Positions 1 to 7,992 of a stretch of 8,155 nt of DNA are shown in pieces. A program made the position numbers and the translations under genes. The DNA is taken from assembly GCA_910576875.1 (NCBI GenBank), contig CAJTKI010000065.1:1-8155 (forward strand), written 5' to 3'. The notes below the pieces were generated by a model. It was not told the origin of the DNA, did not search any database, and saw only the letters and a program-made list of their open reading frames with translations. Positions within the stretch are counted from its first letter, which is position 1. Every line of letters begins with the position of its first letter. Source of the stretch: an uncultured Christensenella sp. GTDB lineage: Bacteria; Bacillota; Clostridia; Christensenellales; UBA3700.

Positions 1-18
1 ATCCGCGCCGCATACGGA

Positions 19-3000
19 TCACGATCGATCGCTCGGGTTATCCACACCGCCGAACACCGCCTGCAATTCGATTTCCCCGCCGTCCGGACGCAACGCGATC
101 GACATGCCGCCGTAATAGTTGACGCCGTCCATGCGCAGATGGTCGTCCTTGCCCGACGCAAACGTGATCCGATATACCGTCCCGCGGTATCGGTAATCCA
201 GACGCGTCCCTTCCCATTCCCGCAACATCGGACGCGAAAATACAAGACAATTGTTGTCGATGCGCACGCCCAAAATTTCGCGCACGATCGTATCGTACAT
301 CCAGCTCGCGCTGCCCGTGTACCAACTCCAACCCATCGCGCCGTAATGGTCGCGATTGGTATAGATATCCGCCGGCATGACGTACGGCTCTCCCTCGTAG
401 CGCGCCGCGGCGTCTTTGTCCGCGCAACGCGCAAGCGGATTGAGCATGCGCAGCAAGCGATCGGCATAGTCGCGCTGTCCCGCCTGCGCGCACGCGGCAA
501 GATACCATACCGCGCCGTGCGTGTACTGACCGCCGTTTTCGCGCACCCCTTGCGGATATCCGGAAATATAGCCGCAGTAAAATCCTCGATCGAACGGCGG
601 ATCGAACAAACGCACGATCCCGTTGCGCTCGTCCGTCAGCGAACGCGCCGCCGCCAACGCCGCCGCGCGCGCCTGCGGCGTGCCGATCTGCGCCAGCTGC
701 GCCCAGCATTGGCAAATCAAATCGATTTTACATGCCGGCGCTTCGTCCGTGCCGATCGCGACGCCGTCGTCGGTATACGCGCGCAGATACCGTCCGTCGC
801 GCACGCACCCTTCGAGCGCCCGCCGCAAGCGCCGCACGTATTCTCCGTACGCGGCGCGGGTACGGTCGTCCAGCCACGGCGAAATCTGCTCGATCGCGTG
901 CACGGCAAACATGCTCAGCCACACGCTTTCGCCCTGACCGCGCATGCCGATATCGTTGAGCGCGTCGTTCCAGTCTCCGCTCCCGATCAACAACAATCCG
1001 TGCGCGCCGAATCGCATCGAGCGCTCGATCGCGCGCCGCAGATGCTGCAACAGCGTTTCGCTCGCTTCGGTAAGCTGTCCGTGTTCCAGACGCGCTTCCT
1101 GTCCGCTCTCCAACGGCGGAGACAACAGATACGGGACGCGCTCCTGCAAGATCGACTCGTCGCCCGTCGCCTGCAAATAGCGCGCGCTCAGATATACGAG
1201 AAACAATCGATCGTCGCTGATCTGCGTCCGCACGCCGAAACGCGGCTTGTGCCACCAGTGCATGACGTCGCCTTCCAGGTATTGATGCTCCGCGCAGTCG
1301 AGCAAATGCTTGCGCACCGCAGCGGGATCCCGATACAGCACCGTCAGACAGTCCTGCAATTGATCGCGGAATCCGATCGCGCCGCCAGCTTGATAAAATC
1401 CGCAACGCGCGCGCAGTCGCGACACGACGACCTGATACGCCAATCGATGATTGAACAACGCGTCCAAATAGCGATCTTTGGAATGCAGCGTAAACGGATT
1501 GAGCGCGGCGCTCGCCCGGACATGCCCGTCGATCTGCCGATCGATGTGCTCCGCGTCACAGGCATAGACCGCGTCGCGATCTTCTCCCGCCGCAAAATAC
1601 AGCGTCTGCGCGCCGCCCGCATCCAACGTCGCGTCGCAATATATCGCATGCGCGGGACGGCTGCACGCGGCATGCGCAATGCGAAGCACGGTCGGCTCCT
1701 GCGTCTCCAATCCGCGCAAACAGTACGCGTTGTCCGCGACCCGCGCCGGTTGCAAGCCGCGCAGATACAGCGATTTTCCGTTGCGCGCATTGCAAATCCG
1801 CAAGACGCGGTCTTCGCCGTACTGGTCGAACAACTCCGCGTCGAGATCGCTCGCGCCCAACAACGGACGCAGCTGCAATACGATCTGCACGCGCTGCGGC
1901 GTCTGCGCGCCGTTGGTCAATCGGATGCGCCATACCTTGACGCGTCCGTCGTCCGCAACCGATTGGGTGCAACGCCATCCGATCGCATCCGCGCCGCCGC
2001 AAAAACTCGTGTATCCCAACCCGTGCACGACGTGTCCGAGCGGAACGAGACGATTGATGCGGATCGCGTCTCCGCGCGCAGTCAGCAGCGAGATATGCTC
2101 GCACGGCGGATCCAAAATCGGTTGATTGCTCCACCGCGTCCACTTGTCGCTCTGCGAATTGTCGCCGAACGAAAATCCGCCGCCGTTCTCGGTCACGACA
2201 AACCCGCCGTGTTCGCCCGCGACGATATTGGAATAACACCGCGGCGGACGCGACGTCACCCAATAATCGCCGCGCGCGTCCAAACCGCCGCAACCGCTCT
2301 CCAACAAGTTGTCCGCGATCGGCAAGCGCTTCCACTTGTAATCTTCGCTCGCTCTCGCAACCGATTCGATGCGGATCCGCTCGGACGAAATCCGCCACGC
2401 ATACATGCGCAACAATCCGTAGTCGTCCGCAGACAGCGCCTTGCGCTGAACGATGCGTACGAACGGCAATTTTTCGAGATCGGCGACGCCGCAGATGCGC
2501 GCGATTTCGCGCAAAACAGACGCGTTGTAAATGTCCTGTTCGTCGTACAACACGATCAGATCGCAATCGATCCGACACAGATTGCAATATATCGTCGCGC
2601 GGATCAGATCGTGCAACTCTCCGTCTCCGTTCCAATGATCCGCCAACAAAAATCTGCGCGATCGATCCAATCCCAACGGCAGGCGCGCCGTCGCGGTTGC
2701 AAACATCGAACGCAGTTGTTCCGGATCGCGCGCGCCGCGCACCAAAGACGCCGCCAACGCGTACGCCGTCTGCGCGCAGGTCGGCGTATCCAGATATTTG
2801 CGCGCCTTAGAAAGCGTCTGCAACGTCGCGGACTGATATGCATAATGGCTGAAATCCTGCGATACGGCTTGTTCGAGCTTGTGTTTGAGCGGTTGCAACT
2901 CGGTATCGTATATCAATGCAAACGTTACCGTACAACTTGCATGCGGCGCAATCCGCACTTGTCCCACGCCCGCCAAACACGGATACAGGACGTCCCCGAC

Positions 3001-6000
3001 CGTCGGCGCGTCGGACGCTCCCGACCGCATCGCGCGCGGATCGCGCAAAGAGCCTTCCCGTCCGATAAAGTCCGCGACGCTGCTATGCGCCGTCAACGAC
3101 ATGCCGTTAACCGCCAACCCGCAATATCGATCGCCCGACTGCGCGCGCGACTTGCGTCGCGCAATCAAAGATCCGGTCGGACCGTCGATAAACGTCTCGA
3201 CGAACATATCCGAAAACGCCGGATGCGCGCAATCGTCCGCCAACGGACACAACGTCACGGGCGCATAAAAACCGATATCCACGACGCGTTCGGTATCGCC
3301 GTCGTTGTCCAATCGAATGCGTCGGACTTCGCCGCTGAACATGTGCGGCGTAAATACCTGCATGCTGCAATTTTTGCGCGTGTTGACATACTCGGAACAG
3401 TCCGTTCGATGCACGACGCGATAATCTTCCGCGCGCTCGCGGATCGGCGCGTACGTCGCGCCGAACAGTTCGTCGCCTTCGCGGAAATAAACGAACGCGC
3501 CCCAATCCGCATCCCAGTCCGGACGGTAGCGATAGATCGTATCCGATCCGCACGTCGCATAACCGCATCCGCGATCGTCGATGACGAGCGCATATCTGTT
3601 CCCGACCATCGCATTGACCGCGCACGGATCGGACAGCGGATCGCCCTGCGCGCTCCACTCCGCGCCCTTGGTCGGCAGATAGACGAAATCGCTGGGATTG
3701 GTACTCGCATACCGACCGATCGGCATACGCTCTTCCAGCATCAAGCGTCCCCCGCGCACCGTCGGATCGGACGTAAAATACGATTGCAGACATCCGTCCG
3801 TCAGCGCGTTGGTCACCGCCGCAAGCAACATGCCCTGATGATGCGTCATGTGCGAACGGACGATTTGTTTGCCTTGCGTATAGTCTAGCGCCTCGCACAG
3901 TCCCATATCGTCCAGCGCGCCGCGCGCGACGAGTTTGTCGTAGTTGGACACGACGCGACGGGGCGCGTAGCGCAACGCAAGCATCGACGCATACGGCGCG
4001 ACGACGCATCGGTTGGGTTGCGAGCGCAAACTCAATTCCCCCAATCCGAACGCCTGATATTGATAGCGCAATTGCGCGTCGAAATCATAATATCCGCTCT
4101 CGCTGACGCCCCACAGTCCGTTGCACTTTTTGTCGTGCATGACCGCAACTGCGCGACGCACCGTCGTCGAGAGTAAGCCGTAGCGGACTTCCGGCAAAAA
4201 GATCTCCGGCATCAGATACTCGAACGCCGTACCCGACCAGGACGCGAGCAAATTGCCCTTGCGTCCCAGCATGCGACGGGACATGCCCGTCCATGCGGCG
4301 GTATCGCCCAAGCGGCACGCGCCCAAATACGCGAGCAACCGCGCTTCGGAAGCCAACAAATCATAATGCCCTTGCGCCTGTCGACGCACGACGTCGTATC
4401 CGATGTGGAACTGCTTGCGCAAAGGATCGTACAGCGGCTCGAATTCCACCGCGTCCGTCAACGCGCGAATCCGATCGGCGAGTTCCAGCTCCTCGCAGGT
4501 TTCGCAGAAGCCGCGCACCGTGATCAGACAGGCGACCCAGTTGCCGCTATCGACGGACGACACATACAACGGATCGACCGGCTGCATCGTCGCGCAGTCG
4601 TACCAATTGTACAGATGTCCGTGCCATTTTTCCAACCGCTCCGCCTGCGCGGTTTGCGTTGCGATCCGACGGATCGCAGTCTCCCGATCGATGATCCCGA
4701 GTCGACACATGCACACGCATGCCAGCATCGAAAAGCCGAGATTGGTCGGCGAAGTCGTCGCAGATCTGCCCAGCTTGGGTTCAATCTGAATATTGTCGGC
4801 GATCAATGCATCCGTCGACGTCATCTCGCAAAAATAATGAGCGGTGCGCCGCGCGAGATCGCTGAGTTTGACGCGATCCTGCGGGCGGATTTTTTTGAAA
4901 GCGCGACGTTCTTTGCCGAATCGGTAACAAAGATTGGACGCCAAGACGAACGCCGCGGCGTACACGACGACCGGCAACGTACGGTAATAGACGCCTGCGA
5001 TCGCGGTCATCGCAAGCACGGACGGCAAGATCATCGCCGCGTGCCGCGCGTATCCCTTCGTGCGCTGAGACGCGTAAAACGTCTTCCATTCCAACAACTT
5101 GTCGCGCCCGAATACGAATTTGAAAATCGTCTTGATCCAAAGCAGCGTATTGTTGACCGCCCAAAACGGCAGCATGACGACTTGGAAGATCGTCTTGCCG
5201 AGCGTCATCGCCAACTTGGCGAACAGATAGCGCGGACGGATGTCCGCATCGGGCGACAACAACAAAAATCCAGTCTCCAACAGCGGAATCAGCAAACTGA
5301 CGACCGCCGCCGCAAACAGCAACGGCAGATTGCCGCTGATCAACAATCCCAACCACAACAGACACGCGCCGATCGGGCGCAGCGTTGCGATCAAATTTGA
5401 CAAAATGACATAGCCATATATCGGCTGACTGCAATACTTTTTGCGTGCGAACGCAGCAAGCAAAATATCGCCGCGCGTCCAACGGTTTTGCCGCTCCGTG
5501 TCGCTGACAAACGTCGTGGGACAATCTTCATATGTCGTGATGCCGAGCGATCCGGTATCGAGAATCGCGCCTTCGAGAATATCGTGACTGAGCACGCGAT
5601 TGTCCGGAAGCGCGTCGGAAAGCCGCGCGTAAAAGCGGTCGATCCGACAGATACCCTTGCCGCAATAAATGCTGTGCCCGCACAGCCGGTAAAAGAAATC
5701 CGAATAATTGCAGTAGCTTTCGACGCCGCTTGCGTCCAGATATTGCCACGCGTAGCGCGTCGTGACGGAAGACAATTTGTATTGGTTTTCAAACGTCAGC
5801 AAGTCGTATTTTGCATTGAGCGGATGCAAGAGCGTATTGGCGGCTTGTTTGACCGCGCCGACCGCCAGACGGCTGTCGTCGTCGAGCATCAGCAAAAATT
5901 CGGCATGCTCGATCGGATGCGAGACATAAGAAAATTCGCTCCATCCCCCGCCGATCAACGCGCCGCACAGACATTGGATCGCGCCGCGTTTGCGCTCGTG

Positions 6001-7563
6001 CGCAGAATATCTTTTGCCGTCGAACGTACGCTTGCGCACGCACAGCGTAATCTGCTGCGCATCTCGGAATTCGTCCAACGCGTCGAAGATCTCTTGATCG
6101 GACGGCGCGGTTTGCGTATTCGACGCGGGCAAATCCGCCAACAGACAAAACGTGATATTGGGATCGCGATTGACCGACTGCATCGCGATCAACGAACGCA
6201 CGGCGCGGCGCGCCTGCTCCGCATCGTGCAAAAAATGCGATACCGCGACGACGGTCGCGCCTTGATCGGGCAACTCGGTATAATTCATTCTCGGCGTCGC
6301 GCGCATCGGCAGGAACATCCCCGCCAACCGACTGACGATATACTGCGCCGGCAACAACGCCGCGATCGGGACGCATACGCCGCACAAAATCCGCGCCCAC
6401 AACGGACGCGCGATCAACACGCACAGTACGCTCAACGCCACGTCGAGCGCGACGACCGCGCCGATAAACAGCTTTTGATCGGATTGCCGCGTGGATTTGC
6501 GAACGATCGAAGGAGACTTGCCGTGAATCTGCGCTTTGAGCGCATACCGATAATCGAACAACACGCAACCGAAATGTACGTGTAACTGCTCCGCCAGCAC
6601 GCGCGCGCTGTCCACGATCGCGCGTTCGCTTGCATGAAAGAGACGCGAAAGCGACTGAATCGTTTCCAGATATACAAACTTGGAGCAATTGTCCATGTTG
6701 GCGTATGTCTCGTCGGCGCGCAATTGCACATCGAGCGGCGAAAGCGAAAGCATATACGTCTCGTCGAACATTCCGTCCAACCCCGACGCGGACGTAATCG
6801 CATTGGAAATCCATCCGCACGCGTCTACGAGCGAACACGCGTACGCCGCATCCAGATTGTCCGGATTGAGATCGTGATTGCGATAGATAAACTTGACGTC
6901 GAGCGGCTTGCCCGCATGAATCCAATAATACAAATAGCTGTCGTAACGGCAATAACGCGCGTTAGGCTGTTTGTCCGCGCGCGCGGCGCGACGCATCGCC
7001 GAATCAAGCTTGCACATGTCGGCGATCTGCGCGATCTGCTCGATCAAAGCCAAGCGCAACGCGGCGGGCAGCGCCATGCATTCGGAATGCCGCAACGGCG
7101 TAAAACGGTTAAACTGCTCCACGCACTCGCGAATATTGTCGCGCGTCAACGCGCACCGCGTCGATCCGCAAATCAAACGCGCCAACGCCAGCACGCGCGT
7201 ACGTCCCTGCGCATGCGGCAACGATCCGAACGCGCGATACGCGCTCGGCTTGATCGCCAAGACGAGCGAATAATAGTTTTCGTACAGCCACTTTTCGTAC
7301 TCGTACAAACTCACGCCGTCGCGCACCTTGGCGCATACGGCGCGATAACCGACCTTGATCCGATGCAACGGCGCGCGCACGCGCGGAACGTTGCCGACCG
7401 CCCCCGTCGCGCGCATCGATTGCGCGAGCTGCGCCGCCGCGCGCAGTCGATCGTCCGGATTGAGCTGCGCCTGAAAGACCTGTACCACTCGTTCGCGACG
7501 GCTCAACACGTACAACAACACGAGAATCGCAAACAATATCGCCGTTATTACATAGTATATCAT
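19..7563 (-). CDS. ndvB: Cyclic beta-1,2-glucan synthase (GT84, glycoamylase-like and GH94 domains)
   Basis: Family role: an inner-membrane enzyme that polymerises glucose from UDP-glucose into beta-1,2-glucan, cyclises it and controls its length. Seen in the 2514 residues: an N-terminal membrane anchor (about 4-20); a soluble region with the family-like EKWLYENYY segment near W92; a membrane pair (about 365-411); a GT84 domain with D477, the DDD at 561-563, SHD ending at D661, E664 and RQNRW at 691-695; further membrane segments between about 718 and 880. Next comes the glycoamylase-like domain (about 900-1260; TSPTNLG 937-943, DSGN 1005-1008, E1115, E1155, THHQGM 1240-1245), expected to cyclise. 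A beta-sandwich follows (about 1270-1560; EERMP 1277-1281, W1354). The GH94 unit (about 1755-2490) has GFRDQLQD 2064-2071, HWWH 2102-2105, GDWND with probable general acid D2200, ENGGQYTH 2342-2349 and WYTGSA 2414-2419. It is shorter than alphaproteobacterial homologues (about 2800-2870). ATG 7563 gives the anchor directly; no upstream in-frame start or clear Shine-Dalgarno is visible. No glucan exporter gene is in view. The family call is firm; the subdomain boundaries are estimates. Confidence 0.95.
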   Translation of the reverse strand: MIYYVITAILFAILVLLYVLSRRERVVQVFQAQLNPDDRLRAAAQLAQSMRATGAVGNVPRVRAPLHRIKVGYRAVCAKVRDGVSLYEYEKWLYENYYSLVLAIKPSAYRAFGSLPHAQGRTRVLALARLICGSTRCALTRDNIRECVEQFNRFTPLRHSECMALPAALRLALIEQIAQIADMCKLDSAMRRAARADKQPNARYCRYDSYLYYWIHAGKPLDVKFIYRNHDLNPDNLDAAYACSLVDACGWISNAITSASGLDGMFDETYMLSLSPLDVQLRADETYANMDNCSKFVYLETIQSLSRLFHASERAIVDSARVLAEQLHVHFGCVLFDYRYALKAQIHGKSPSIVRKSTRQSDQKLFIGAVVALDVALSVLCVLIARPLWARILCGVCVPIAALLPAQYIVSRLAGMFLPMRATPRMNYTELPDQGATVVAVSHFLHDAEQARRAVRSLIAMQSVNRDPNITFCLLADLPASNTQTAPSDQEIFDALDEFRDAQQITLCVRKRTFDGKRYSAHERKRGAIQCLCGALIGGGWSEFSYVSHPIEHAEFLLMLDDDSRLAVGAVKQAANTLLHPLNAKYDLLTFENQYKLSSVTTRYAWQYLDASGVESYCNYSDFFYRLCGHSIYCGKGICRIDRFYARLSDALPDNRVLSHDILEGAILDTGSLGITTYEDCPTTFVSDTERQNRWTRGDILLAAFARKKYCSQPIYGYVILSNLIATLRPIGACLLWLGLLISGNLPLLFAAAVVSLLIPLLETGFLLLSPDADIRPRYLFAKLAMTLGKTIFQVVMLPFWAVNNTLLWIKTIFKFVFGRDKLLEWKTFYASQRTKGYARHAAMILPSVLAMTAIAGVYYRTLPVVVYAAAFVLASNLCYRFGKERRAFKKIRPQDRVKLSDLARRTAHYFCEMTSTDALIADNIQIEPKLGRSATTSPTNLGFSMLACVCMCRLGIIDRETAIRRIATQTAQAERLEKWHGHLYNWYDCATMQPVDPLYVSSVDSGNWVACLITVRGFCETCEELELADRIRALTDAVEFEPLYDPLRKQFHIGYDVVRRQAQGHYDLLASEARLLAYLGACRLGDTAAWTGMSRRMLGRKGNLLASWSGTAFEYLMPEIFLPEVRYGLLSTTVRRAVAVMHDKKCNGLWGVSESGYYDFDAQLRYQYQAFGLGELSLRSQPNRCVVAPYASMLALRYAPRRVVSNYDKLVARGALDDMGLCEALDYTQGKQIVRSHMTHHQGMLLAAVTNALTDGCLQSYFTSDPTVRGGRLMLEERMPIGRYASTNPSDFVYLPTKGAEWSAQGDPLSDPCAVNAMVGNRYALVIDDRGCGYATCGSDTIYRYRPDWDADWGAFVYFREGDELFGATYAPIRERAEDYRVVHRTDCSEYVNTRKNCSMQVFTPHMFSGEVRRIRLDNDGDTERVVDIGFYAPVTLCPLADDCAHPAFSDMFVETFIDGPTGSLIARRKSRAQSGDRYCGLAVNGMSLTAHSSVADFIGREGSLRDPRAMRSGASDAPTVGDVLYPCLAGVGQVRIAPHASCTVTFALIYDTELQPLKHKLEQAVSQDFSHYAYQSATLQTLSKARKYLDTPTCAQTAYALAASLVRGARDPEQLRSMFATATARLPLGLDRSRRFLLADHWNGDGELHDLIRATIYCNLCRIDCDLIVLYDEQDIYNASVLREIARICGVADLEKLPFVRIVQRKALSADDYGLLRMYAWRISSERIRIESVARASEDYKWKRLPIADNLLESGCGGLDARGDYWVTSRPPRCYSNIVAGEHGGFVVTENGGGFSFGDNSQSDKWTRWSNQPILDPPCEHISLLTARGDAIRINRLVPLGHVVHGLGYTSFCGGADAIGWRCTQSVADDGRVKVWRIRLTNGAQTPQRVQIVLQLRPLLGASDLDAELFDQYGEDRVLRICNARNGKSLYLRGLQPARVADNAYCLRGLETQEPTVLRIAHAACSRPAHAIYCDATLDAGGAQTLYFAAGEDRDAVYACDAEHIDRQIDGHVRASAALNPFTLHSKDRYLDALFNHRLAYQVVVSRLRARCGFYQAGGAIGFRDQLQDCLTVLYRDPAAVRKHLLDCAEHQYLEGDVMHWWHKPRFGVRTQISDDRLFLVYLSARYLQATGDESILQERVPYLLSPPLESGQEARLEHGQLTEASETLLQHLRRAIERSMRFGAHGLLLIGSGDWNDALNDIGMRGQGESVWLSMFAVHAIEQISPWLDDRTRAAYGEYVRRLRRALEGCVRDGRYLRAYTDDGVAIGTDEAPACKIDLICQCWAQLAQIGTPQARAAALAAARSLTDERNGIVRLFDPPFDRGFYCGYISGYPQGVRENGGQYTHGAVWYLAACAQAGQRDYADRLLRMLNPLARCADKDAAARYEGEPYVMPADIYTNRDHYGAMGWSWYTGSASWMYDTIVREILGVRIDNNCLVFSRPMLREWEGTRLDYRYRGTVYRITFASGKDDHLRMDGVNYYGGMSIALRPDGGEIELQAVFGGVDNPSDRS

Positions 7564-7570
7564 ATCGGCT

Positions 7571-7598
7571 AGTATTGCCCGCCCGCGCGTTTTGCAAA
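7571..7598 (-). promoter_or_regulatory. Possible weak promoter for the glucan synthase gene
   Basis: On the minus strand TTTGCA (7598-7593) and AATACT (7576-7571) are separated by 16 bp; each matches 4 of 6 sigma-A consensus bases. If used, transcription would start at or within a few bases of the ATG at 7563, giving a leaderless or nearly leaderless mRNA, which fits the absence of a Shine-Dalgarno sequence. The alternative is read-through of the rnpB terminator. Matches this weak occur by chance, so this is only a candidate, raised because the gap between terminator and start codon is so short. Confidence 0.25.
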
Positions 7599-7601
7599 CA
7601 T

Positions 7602-7626
7602 AAAAAATGCGCCCCGTGCGGGCGCA
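7602..7626 (-). terminator. Intrinsic terminator of rnpB
   Basis: Read on the minus strand, TGCGCCC (7626-7620) and GGGCGCA (7614-7608) form a perfect 7-bp, GC-rich stem around a 5-nt loop, followed at once by six T residues (7607-7602). This is a standard Rho-independent terminator. It begins directly after the 3' strand of the RNase P RNA P1 helix, so it ends the rnpB transcript and separates it from the glucan synthase gene 38 nt further on. Confidence 0.88.
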
Positions 7627-7627
7627 A

Positions 7628-7955
7628 GGCGGAGATAATCTATAAGCCGAGTTCTGTATTAGACAATCATCTGTCTAGACGAACCGTTGCCGATCCGTTC
7701 AAGCGATTTTCCGACGCGGCAGGCGACCGCATAATGTCGTTTTCTCTTGCATCGGGTGGGGTTTACATGGCTCCCCGCGTTACCGTAGGGACGGTGAGCT
7801 CTTACCTCGCCTTTTCATCCTTACCCTTGCGGGCGGTATATTTCTGTTGCACTTTCCTTCAGGTCACCCTGACCGGCCGTTAACCGGCACCCTGCCTTGC
7901 GATGCTCGGACTTTCCTCATCTCTTGCGAGCTGCGATTGTCTGGTTATCTCCGCC
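7628..7955 (-). ncRNA. rnpB: RNase P RNA, bacterial class A
   Basis: This is the catalytic RNA that, with the RnpA protein, removes 5' leaders from precursor tRNAs. Seen: the ends form a perfect P1 helix (GGCGGAGATAA with TTATCTCCGCC, extendable by two A-T pairs to 7957 and 7626). P2 is AGACAATC with GATTGTCT. The universal core GAGGAAAGTCC lies about 7907-7917, and ACAGAACTCGGCTTATAG lies near the 3' end. Their P4 strands CCGAG and CTCGG remain complementary although they differ from E. coli CCGGG/CCCGG. The segments CAGGGTGCCGG, AGTGCAACAGAAA and GTAAACCCCACCC match the class A pattern, as does the P15-P17 region. P3 appears short and capped by a GCAA tetraloop. The length of about 328 nt is normal to slightly small. 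Odd: the L15 loop reads UGU (7767-7765) instead of GGU. Exact ends are inferred from P1 and the promoter. Confidence 0.97.
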
Positions 7956-7960
7956 TTTGT

Positions 7961-7989
7961 ATCCTAACGCATTCCTAAAAGATTGTCAA
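7961..7989 (-). promoter_or_regulatory. rnpB promoter (sigma-A type)
   Basis: On the minus strand a perfect TTGACA -35 box (7989-7984) is followed after exactly 17 bp by TAGGAT (7966-7961), a 4-of-6 match to the -10 box. The predicted start lies 4-7 nt downstream (about 7957-7954), which coincides with the 5' strand of P1 in RNase P RNA, so promoter and RNA support each other. The -35 box begins three bases after the stop codon of the upstream sigma factor gene. Confidence 0.85.
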
Positions 7990-7992
7990 GCG

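Noticed and set aside
1..18. Search for a terminator after the glucan synthase stop codon
   Set aside because: Only 18 bases remain before the window edge and no hairpin with a T-tract fits there.
139..3888. Very long plus-strand open reading frame (1249 codons) as a possible gene
   Set aside because: Its translation is arginine-, alanine- and valine-rich without recognisable domains, it lies in codon-aligned antisense register to a clear family gene, and it is explained by missing TTA, CTA and TCA codons.
4981..5010. HIP1-type octamer GCGATCGC as a cyanobacterial marker
   Set aside because: I noticed one exact copy, while the enriched word is the shorter CGATCG. RNase P class, the sigma factor and gene content point to Bacillota, not cyanobacteria.
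4366..5400. Plus-strand open frame of 344 codons
   Set aside because: Same codon-aligned antisense register opposite the glucan synthase; arginine- and glutamine-rich with no family features.
5488..6585. Plus-strand open frame of 365 codons
   Set aside because: Antisense shadow of the GT84 domain in the same register; the coding evidence on the minus strand is decisive.
6634..7572. Plus-strand open frame of 312 codons
   Set aside because: Antisense shadow of the N-terminal part of the glucan synthase, in the same codon register.
7575..7883. Plus-strand open frame of 102 codons
   Set aside because: It lies across the terminator and most of RNase P RNA; the conserved RNA structure explains the sequence.
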